Assembly: GCA_015501605.1 (NCBI GenBank)
Contig: JADNRZ010000010.1
Span: forward strand, 1,860,001 to 1,924,000
Origin: Panaeolus papilionaceus
Taxonomy: Eukaryota; Basidiomycota; Agaricomycetes; Agaricales
DNA length: 64,000 nucleotides
Direction: 5' to 3'
Both the position numbers and the translations under genes were made by a program. Under the pieces are notes generated by a model. That model had not been told where the DNA came from. It did no database searches and saw only the letters and a program-made list of their open reading frames with translations. How positions within the stretch are numbered: position 1 is the first letter of the stretch; the number at the start of each line of letters is the position of its first letter. Positions 56,754-64,000 of this stretch are shown here, piece by piece.

Positions 56754-58376
56754 TCACCGATTGTCCAAATCAACTTTTACATCCTTCAATGATCTCAGGA
56801 CCTCGATAGCCTCACTCGGCACCCCCGTTTTGCTTCGACTCTTAAACACAACCGTCCTAAGTAGACTGTCGCCTTCGTTGCCCATCGTATATGAGTCAAC
56901 CAAACTTTTTACCTCTTTACCCGTCAGGTTATCACAGTCGATAATATAAATCCCTGTCTGCAACTGCTCCGCCATCTCTCGCGTTCGGGTTGCAGCTAGA
57001 AATCCAAACCTTGTCAACCTCGACTCCCCGATTATCCTCGAACTGTCGTCGTTAAAGCCTTTACAAGCGTTAAATATGGCCGTCGTGTACCGCATGTAAA
57101 TAGAGGCATAACACACGCTAACAGGATCTTGCATCTCCTCTAGAATGAGCCCAAATAATGTCGAGCCTCGGCCAAATGACGATATCAACACGCAATTCCG
57201 GAATCGAGCAAATGAGGCGCTCAATAAAGATATCGCATTGCACTGGTTCATCTCCCAGAATAGGGATCCACCGATGGTGTTGAACGAAATGAAATTGAAC
57301 GTGGCGGGATGTTTAATGGGGTGGTGCATCCCAACGGAGGTGTATGTTTCTGTTTTCTCGTAGGGATCGAGAAATGCGAATGGAATGTACCTGGTGTTCA
57401 TGAAAGACAGGTAGAGCCCCAAACCTGGAGCGCAGCCTCTCGGACGGAGTTTCGAGAGAAGTGAAAAGAAGCCACGGACGGTGAGGAGGTGCTCTCCAGT
57501 GCATGCACGGTCAATGACATCTCGTCGGAATATTGGAGGTTCGAACGAGAAATACGAGAGAGCGAGGTGATCTACACTGCAAGCCATGGATTCGAATAGC
57601 CCAGGAGAATGTAAAACAGCGTCGGAGTACTGCCGCCCTGTTACAGCCATTGCTGTAGCTTTTCCCGGATCGTAGTCATACGCGCTGAGTGGAACGTCAT
57701 GCCTGTGCACGATGTGGTCATTCGACCAACCAGTATCGTTAACGTACCAGTTCGGCCCCGTCTGATGACGATCATAGGGTGCTATGCTTTCGATAAGTCG
57801 GCATTGACAAATCAAGATGCGTAGCTTGTCTGAATCCTGAAGGATAAGGCGCTCTAGGAGGGGAAGGTTCAATTCCCAATTAACACGAATGACTATCGAA
57901 GTACAGCGCCGCAGATGTGGCTCCAGCGCGTTCAGCACAATCTCCATTCGTCTCTTCTCTGTCACCCTCGAACGTATGATTGCACGACGGCTGGCGGGGT
58001 TTTCCACCTTTGTCGTTATACAGACAGCTAAGGGCAGGTCCTGAGAGAAGCGGAGACTAAACAGCATTCGCGCAGGATCCTCAGCAATGTTGAAGGTAAA
58101 ATTCGTCCACAACTCTGGGACGCGTCGAATGGCGTCCCACCACGACCGACAGACTCGGGCCATGTTGTAGGGGAAGTCATCTCTCGTCTTATATAATGTA
58201 GGCTCAAATCCAAACGTGCGGTAATCAGATACGACGACTCGTTCGTTGTTGTTGAATTCTTTAAGCTCTGCTTCGTGCACGATGCTCGCGATCTTGTGAA
58301 TGACGTTGGGTGGTAGCCTGACACGTCTTACGGGGTTGAATCTGACCTTCTTGAGGGATTTAGCCTTGGTCCCCAT
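56754..58376 (-). CDS. F-box-like protein (agaricomycete type)
   Basis: One uninterrupted frame of 540 codons from the ATG at 58376. The N terminus has a basic stretch (KAKSLKKVRFNPVRRVR). An F-box-like segment follows: RLPPNVIHKIASIV, then ARVCRSWWDAIRRVPELWTNF, the Leu-Pro start and Trp-rich end usual for this group. The remaining ~430 residues would form leucine-rich-repeat-like strands (for example HLRRCTSIVIRVNWELNLPLLERLIL and VDHLALSYFSFEPP). Such proteins are expanded in mushrooms and are thought to present substrates to SCF ubiquitin ligases; the target is unknown. It is intronless, unlike most genes here. Confidence 0.75.
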   Translation of the reverse strand: MGTKAKSLKKVRFNPVRRVRLPPNVIHKIASIVHEAELKEFNNNERVVVSDYRTFGFEPTLYKTRDDFPYNMARVCRSWWDAIRRVPELWTNFTFNIAEDPARMLFSLRFSQDLPLAVCITTKVENPASRRAIIRSRVTEKRRMEIVLNALEPHLRRCTSIVIRVNWELNLPLLERLILQDSDKLRILICQCRLIESIAPYDRHQTGPNWYVNDTGWSNDHIVHRHDVPLSAYDYDPGKATAMAVTGRQYSDAVLHSPGLFESMACSVDHLALSYFSFEPPIFRRDVIDRACTGEHLLTVRGFFSLLSKLRPRGCAPGLGLYLSFMNTRYIPFAFLDPYEKTETYTSVGMHHPIKHPATFNFISFNTIGGSLFWEMNQCNAISLLSASFARFRNCVLISSFGRGSTLFGLILEEMQDPVSVCYASIYMRYTTAIFNACKGFNDDSSRIIGESRLTRFGFLAATRTREMAEQLQTGIYIIDCDNLTGKEVKSLVDSYTMGNEGDSLLRTVVFKSRSKTGVPSEAIEVLRSLKDVKVDLDNR

Positions 58377-59518
58377 ATTGCAAGACTCTGTTCTGTAAGT
58401 AATAGTGTTTGCTTGTGAGCTAAGAAAATTAATGACAGGTGCCACATACTTGTGAAATGTTTGTTGAATCGATAATGGAGTTGAGGTCGATATTTAGCGG
58501 TTGGTCTGCTTATAAGTAATGCAGATTCATCGAACAATGGGATTGCACTACAATGGAGTGCGATACAGTGCTTCATAAAGGTTCCCAATGGTGATTAGTT
58601 GTACCGACAACCAACCATCGGGATAGAGAACTTAACCGTGATCCCATTGTCGCGCTTCTTATGATCATCAACTTGCCACTGGACTCCTGAAGGTTAAATG
58701 TTGATTGGATGGCAATTCTCGATAAACCACAACCTTGCTTTGGTTATATTGCGTGATTCCTGCTCTGTCCAGGTGCATGGAGATCCTAATGACCACTCTA
58801 AGAAATTTTCAGGGTCCCAATGACAGGAGCTTAAAGATTCAGGTTTATGGATCGTATGAGGTACAGTCATGGTCGATTTCTGAAGATTCAATGAATTCTC
58901 CGAGTGGCCTTTCAAGTAGTTCAAGTCGATTGTCTGTCAAAATCATGAGCCAGGATGTCGAAATCAGGGGGATCCTGCGCGGCAACTCCCGGAATTGTAT
59001 ATTGACTCCAGGCTGTGCTGCGCGATCATGAAGGGTTGGTGGTTGGTGAGCTAACGAAAATTTTACAATCACTCAGAATCCAATCAACACTCTCCTCCCT
59101 TGCATGCTTGCGCACCCAGTAATGTAGACGTCAAATCTAATTATTTTCATTATGAATTATGAGAGAAACGAATGGCTAAGAAAGTTCTGATGAGTACTAT
59201 GTGGTCTCCGACTGGGACAGCTGCTATATACTAAACTCTAATGTTCGTATCATATCGTCTTGATGACGTGGTCATGTCAATGAAGCGTGAATCAACTTTT
59301 TTGGCGCAAGACAGTCGAGAAATAAGGATGTTGAGTGGATCCCTTTCCCGAGCGACAGATACAATAGAGCATCCAGATAATGAGCACAAATAGATGGGTA
59401 TTGGATAGAGCAAGGTATAGCGAGGCCACATGCACTGCCCGATAAATAGATATCGCAAAATATGATGATCTAAAAGAAGAAAACGAAAGATGGACAGTAG
59501 AGGGTCGCATTGTGTTCT
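58377..59518. other. Region upstream of the F-box gene
   Basis: About 1.1 kb. Two overlapping minus-strand frames (58694-58924 and 58845-59072) might be a small or decayed gene, but no family is recognised. The right end is the 3' flank of the GPI protein gene. Confidence 0.4.
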
Positions 59519-60389
59519 TTAGAACATCATAGCACCAAGAACAGCACCGAGAGCAATTCCGACCGAGCCAGCACGGGTGCTAACGGCGGCACCCTTTGAG
59601 GGAGAAGGTGAGGCCGAGGTGGAGGGCTTGGTGGAAGCAGCGCTGGAGCTGGCGGAAGTGGGCTTGGTGGAAGACGAGGCGCCTGGAGCGGGAGTCGAGG
59701 AGGCAGCGGCACCACCAAGAGGAGCAGTGGATTGACCGGCGATTTGGGCCTTGACTGCATCGGAGAAGTTGCCAGTCATGCTGTCGAGACTGTAAGGAAG
59801 ATTTTTAATTCATGTAGCACGATATGGTTGACTGGGCAGTAACTTACGTGAACTTGGCCGAGAAAGCCAAAGCAGGGAACTGAGGAGCGTCAGGATCCTT
59901 GAAGCCAAGGGACTCGAAACGGATGAAGCTGTAGAGGGGAGGTTAGCATTTTTCAAAGGGAAAATTTACTGACTCACTATTCGCCGCTGTTGGGACCAAT
60001 AGAGGGGTCAACAGTGAAGGTGAGCTGAGACTCGGTGGAGACATCAACACTCGCATTGATGAGCTGGAGTGAGGTCTAGAGAGGGACATGAGCAACTTAT
60101 ATTGGGTCAAGGATGTTGAAACATACCTGTTGAAGTTGGTTTCCAACATAGATGGAGATCTTGGCGGGACCGAAGTCTTTGAGGCTGGGAGCTGAACCAT
60201 CATCCTGCCACCTGATCTGAGCCTCCTTTCCACCAGAGTAAGTGGTCGACGCAACGGGGGCAGTCGTCTATAGGAAAGAGTCAGTATTCAAAATTGTCAT
60301 GTAGAGGTACCGTTTGCATGGTTACGCACGAAAATCTTAGCCAACGAGGCAGAAGCGAGAGCGACGACGATGAAAGCTTTAGCGAACAT
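59519..60389 (-). CDS. GPI-anchored Ser/Thr-rich wall protein, Kre9/Knh1-like
   Basis: Five exons. A signal peptide (MFAKAFIVVALASASLA) is followed by a beta-sandwich typical of the Kre9/Knh1 N-terminal family: AQIRWQDDGSAPSLKDFGPA, IYVGNQLQQ, QLTFTVDPSIGPNSGEYFIR and DAPQFPALAFSAKF. A Ser/Thr/Ala/Pro-rich stalk of about 60 residues comes next, and the hydrophobic end GIALGAVLGAMMF fits a GPI-attachment signal. The product is expected at the plasma membrane or cell wall; a link to beta-1,6-glucan is known for the yeast relatives only. The promoter is interrupted or bordered by the TIR element at 60616-61181, about 230 bp upstream of the ATG. Confidence 0.85.
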
Positions 60390-60615
60390 TATGGTCAAAA
60401 GAAAGTAACGAGAGTGAGTGTTTAAGTGAGTGGAAGGGCTTGCTGTAGAGCAAAAGCAGTGGTTAGCGGTAAGGGTGGTGGACGTCAAAAAACAAGGGAG
60501 AAAGGGTTTGGCATCGCATCCTTTTATAATTTGTCCGGTTGTCGAAATTCCCGTTCCCATCATCAAATGACCATACCCCATCATTTATCCTCCCGCGTGG
60601 CTCCATTTCTTTTAT

Positions 60616-61181
60616 TACTGTACCATTCAGAACAGTTCGACGGTCAGCAGGTCAGCAGCCCCTCCGTCGGGTCCAAATTCGGCCAGTGTCAGCAGTCAGG
60701 TCGGTTGGGGTCGAAATGACCATATATGTAAGAAAAATCGGTCAGGTTTGAATTTTTGACCCATTTTTTGACAAAAATGGATAATTATTCTGTAATTCCC
60801 ATTAATGTACAGTTCTAACAATATGAACTCCCAAAATGCTTTCAAAAGGCCTCGTAACTATCGAAAAGGGGCTTTTTGTCGACCGTTGCACTCCTCTATT
60901 TACAAAATTTACATTGCTAATTCACCGATCCCCTATGACGACAAGCCTAAAAAACTTAACCCTGCACTCTCAGATCATTGCATCGGGGTTCAGACCACTG
61001 TTGTTCGGTCGAGGTCAGCACTAAAGTTAGGGGCTCCCGAGGTATTCGCCCAGGGCCTGCGATGCGGCCCAGTCATTGGTAAAAATTGGTCAGCAGTCAG
61101 ACACCCAATGGTCGAAAAAAAAATTTGGACCAAGGTGTCAGCAGTCAGACCCCCCGTCGAACTGTTCTGAATGGTACAGTA
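60616..61181. mobile_element. Non-autonomous DNA transposon with 26-bp perfect terminal inverted repeats
   Basis: The ends are exact reverse complements over 28 bp: TACTGTACCATTCAGAACAG plus 8 more bases at 60616-60643, and the mirror at 61154-61181. The outer TA is the likely target duplication, leaving a 562-bp element (60618-61179). The subterminal zones are also inversely similar (GGTCCAAATT and variants of GTCAGCAGTCAG near both ends). It has no coding capacity. TA target sites are used by Tc1/mariner-like elements, but the family is not established. Confidence 0.8.
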
Positions 61182-61789
61182 TTCCATCTCCTGTCCACTC
61201 AATCGCTTCTAATTCTTGATTCTCATCGTTCTATCATTAAAAAGACGCCCATGATTTTTACCAGATGGAATTTTGTTTAGAGCATTCCCAATCGTAGCGC
61301 AAATTCATGAAGTTTTTGCTGGCCCCACCTGCCCAAGCGCACTTGGCAGCGATGGCTTTTTGTAGAAACCAAAACTACCGTGTTGTTGTTCTGCTTTTTT
61401 TACGACTGCGTAAATCAATTGAGTCGGATTCCCATACAGATGCGTACTCGCCGGACATATGTCAACGGGACCTGCAAAATATTCGCAGAAACGCCAGGTT
61501 CTTACAGAGTTAGGTCAGCGTGGTTATTTATAAACCGCAGTACCGCATTGAGATGGTAACTTTTTTAAATAATGGACAAATACCAATTGGGCCGACGCTT
61601 TTTGCTCATCTTTGACCAAGCATCACTTCGTCAAGATAGTCCCCAGGAATTGACATGCCTGAATTGCACACTTCGCCAGCACTAGACTGTCCTAGTACCT
61701 GCTTGGATGCATTCTTTATGTCACCCCTAAGCAAGGTAATAATACATACTTCAAAACAATTATAGCTCCGCCAAGCATGTCTACATATC
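61182..61789. other. Intergenic 3' flank of the SGNH hydrolase gene
   Basis: About 600 nt between the TIR element and the hydrolase stop; no gene seen. Confidence 0.5.
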
Positions 61790-63139
61790 TCATGGCAAGT
61801 TTGCTTCAATAAATTTCGCCAGCTTCTCTCCCAATACATTATGGGTTTGCAACGTTAGGTGAACGCCGTCCATGGTGTCTTTGTCGCCTAGTCCTTTGAC
61901 GAGGTCGCATAGTTTTACCCCGATCTCGCCGAACTCACCCTGCAGCGTTTGTGCAATGATCGGTACGGCGTTCACCAGCTCTGTGTTGTCCGTGTCACAA
62001 TCTGGGAATGGCGGCTGAGGGGCCCGCATGAGTGTAGCCATTTTACGTCTTTGACGAAGGAAAAACTAACCACAAGCCACACTTGGGACAGGGAAGGTGA
62101 CATTCGAAGCAGCTTGGCGGTTAAATCCCGTAAAGTGTCGTGAAAACGATTTGGTGAGATTTCAAAGAATTGGTCGTTTGTTCCTGTCCTCCGAGTCAGC
62201 CATGATCATCAATACATAAGGCGGGAAGCACCAAATTTACCGATGGCGAAAATTACAACGTCTGCTTCCACGGACTGAGTCCCATGCGGCGATTCTTCTT
62301 TCGACCGCGGCGTGTCCTACAGTTCGATCGCGAATGTCAGGTTTGATCATCCACATACTCGATGAAGGTTTACCCAAAAGAACCCTTCCGACATTCCAAT
62401 GGCGGGAAACTTATCCTTGATATCATCTGCGTTCGGCGAAACGAGGAGCCATCCAGGGTAGCTGCACAGCTTCACCTCGACCCGTGTCGGTACAGCCGCT
62501 TGCAAAAGTTTCCTCTGCGCGACGAATGGAAACGCGTCGAGGACTCCGAATGGCACAGCCTCTCCTCGAGGTCCTCCAGGAGACGCGAATGCTAACGATA
62601 TGGAGTCACCGATTAGGAGGATCTTTGGAATGGAGGTACTTTTTTCTTGCGCGAAATGAATGGTCGCGTTCTACCCAAAGTCAGTTCGCGAGTGTCTAAT
62701 CCGTCTGCGATCCTCGATCAGAACTCACATCGTCAACACTCAAACCCTCTAACTCAAATGTAGACGCCCAATCGGTGAGCATAATCTTGATCCACATGCT
62801 ATCGACGAAACCATCATCATGAATTGTGAGATTGGAACCGGGTTGTGGGTCCACGGCGGTCCAGCCTTCCCTATCTAGCAGAACGGATGTTTCATCACCA
62901 CCATCGCGTGCTTTTAATATGGTGATCATTTTTGTGCCTCCGTTAATCTTATCTTTCCTCTCGGTATTTTCTCCAACCCGAAGGTGAAGGTGAGAACCGG
63001 TAAAACAGAAGGACAGTGATGCGCTTGCCCATGATGCGGATATCGTGTATCTCGTTGTGCTCGATGGATCGGAAGAGTTAACCTTGGACCACCTTCCGCT
63101 CAAGCCTGGTACGAGGTCTGAGGGTGTTATCAGCTTCAT
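61790..63139 (-). CDS. SGNH/GDSL hydrolase with N-terminal beta-sandwich (CE2-like)
   Basis: Five exons (63139-62729, 62670-62374, 62316-62241, 62183-62071, 62014-61790) join to 373 residues. The first ~135 residues look like a beta-sandwich (SLSFCFTGSHLHLRVGE, DSMWIKIMLTDWASTFELEG). The hydrolase half has block I ILLIGDSISLAF with the nucleophile Ser, a central SYPGW, block III FAIGTNDQ with the oxyanion Asn, and block V DGVHLTLQTHN with the catalytic Asp-x-x-His. This order resembles carbohydrate esterase family 2 deacetylases. No signal peptide is visible, so it may act inside the cell. The substrate is unknown. Confidence 0.8.
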
Positions 63140-63638
63140 GATGGATTTAGATGGGCGTTAGAACGAAGGGAGCTTCCCATCATTTTGGGCACTATTTTAA
63201 GAACTGTGGCTCGGGATGCGTGTATTTACCCATGGGGCGGCTTTCGGAACAGTTGTATACTTCTCAAAACTTGGAGGCGATCATGAAGACCCAAATATTT
63301 TCAAGTTAGAATTTCACATCATACTAATAAACCTACAGAAAATTGTGGCTCAAGTAGTTGTAATGTTATATCTAAACCCATATGTACAATATTAATTGGG
63401 GAGCCCGTACTTGAATCGTTTCGCGTAAAACACCATGTCGAGGTCCTGCTCGAGATGTCACCCTCAAACTGACCCCGAGTCGTCATGTTTGTCCCAAAAC
63501 TGCAATGACCGAAAGTGGGAGAACAGTCATCCTGGAAGTTGGAGTCTATTGTATAGTTAGCTTGATGCATCCAAAGGGGTCCATCGACATTTTTCAACGA
63601 ATGGATGATCTCGTTGTTGGTTGGTTGTTGGGCTCAGG
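63140..63638. other. Region upstream of the SGNH hydrolase gene
   Basis: About 500 nt. A 92-codon minus-strand frame (63319-63597) has several Cys and Asn-x-Thr sites but no start or domain I can support. Confidence 0.4.
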
Positions 63639-63740
63639 CACCCTGAATTGAAGAACCTCTACAAGGAACGTGGCTTGAAAGTGGGCGGAAAAAAATCAGA
63701 ATTAATTGCACGTCTTGTAGAAAACGATGTATCAAATTAG
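63639..63740 (+). CDS. SAP-domain tail (partial)
   Basis: A 33-codon stretch reads HPELKNLYKERGLKVGG then KKSELIARLVEND and stops. It is a near-perfect SAP motif, the small helix-hairpin that binds A/T-rich DNA in nuclear proteins. A consensus-like acceptor (GGGCTCAG) ends at 63637, two bases upstream, but no convincing upstream exon was found: the preceding ATG frame (63601) is out of register. It could be the last exon of a gene whose other exons I could not join, or a fragment. Confidence in the motif is high; confidence in a whole gene is low. Confidence 0.5.
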   Translation, partial: HPELKNLYKERGLKVGGKKSELIARLVENDVSN

Positions 63741-64000
63741 AGTACACAAAAAGAATTAAGCCATATATATACAAAAATAGATTTGATGTTGCTCTTACGG
63801 TGGCACTGTGTCATCGTAGTTAGTATCGACGGAGTATTCTTGACGATCCTTGTATCAAACTACATGACGCTTCCACGAGGAAAAAAAGCTGAAAAACCCT
63901 CGAGAATTATGGTCAACCCACCATCGCATCGTCATGGACGAGAAGACGGAGTTCAAGCTCGGTTCAAACTCAATTGCGATGGATCAATCATACAGTAATT
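63741..64000. other. Window end, no gene recognised
   Basis: A 71-codon frame (63783-63998) has no recognisable feature. Confidence 0.4.

Noticed and set aside
58694..59072. Two overlapping minus-strand frames as a possible decayed gene
   Set aside because: No recognisable family; could be chance, so only mentioned in the region note.
1..64000. tRNA, rRNA and CRISPR features
   Set aside because: No convincing A/B-box plus cloverleaf candidates, rRNA blocks or regularly spaced repeats were seen by eye; a tRNAscan-SE and Infernal run would settle it.

Overview
The window looks like nuclear DNA of an agaricomycete (mushroom-forming basidiomycete). Genes are packed on both strands, nearly all are cut by several 50-60 nt GT-AG introns (a few GC-AG), and the gene set is typical of that group: a GH5 cellulase, aquaglyceroporins, a divergent G-alpha protein, an F-box protein, lineage-type protein kinases and a Kre9/Knh1-like GPI protein. 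No rRNA, tRNA, CRISPR array, phage or bacterial operon structure was seen. Gene models were built by joining exons by eye at splice sites; for most of them the exon lengths sum to an intact frame.

Layout. 0.2-4.6 kb: three tandem hemerythrin-like genes, the middle one decayed. 4.9-7.0 kb: signal peptidase SEC11 and ribosomal protein eS30. 7.5-18.7 kb: two related protein kinases flank a secreted GH5 endoglucanase and an intramembrane signal peptide peptidase. 19.9-23.6 kb: an arrestin-like gene followed tail to tail by a degenerate inverted copy of itself. 24.2-34.9 kb is a dense housekeeping block: multi-pass membrane protein, cyclophilin, mitochondrial calcium uniporter (with an apparent 1-nt frameshift), HPPK-DHPS folate enzyme, EMC2 and exopolyphosphatase. 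36-37 kb: a low-complexity hypothetical protein. 37-40.4 kb: no recognisable gene. 40.4-42.3 kb: G-alpha-like protein. 43.6-49.0 kb: two aquaglyceroporins in tandem. 49-54 kb: mostly unassigned, with a candidate small secreted protein gene that lacks its ATG. 54.1-56.5 kb: ISD11/LYRM4, RCF1 and URM1. 56.8-63.1 kb: F-box protein, GPI-anchored wall protein and a two-domain SGNH hydrolase. 63.6 kb: a SAP-domain tail.

Mobile DNA is limited to small non-autonomous elements: a 52-bp and a ~170-bp element sharing hAT-like ends and 8-9 bp target duplications (25.6 and 45.7 kb), and a ~560-bp element with perfect 26-bp terminal inverted repeats at a TA target (60.6-61.2 kb).

Functional links are loose, as expected in a fungal chromosome. 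SEC11 and SPP act one after the other on signal peptides. ISD11 (partner of the cysteine desulfurase Nfs1) and URM1 (sulfur carrier for tRNA thiolation) use the same sulfur stream. RCF1, MCU and ISD11 are mitochondrial.
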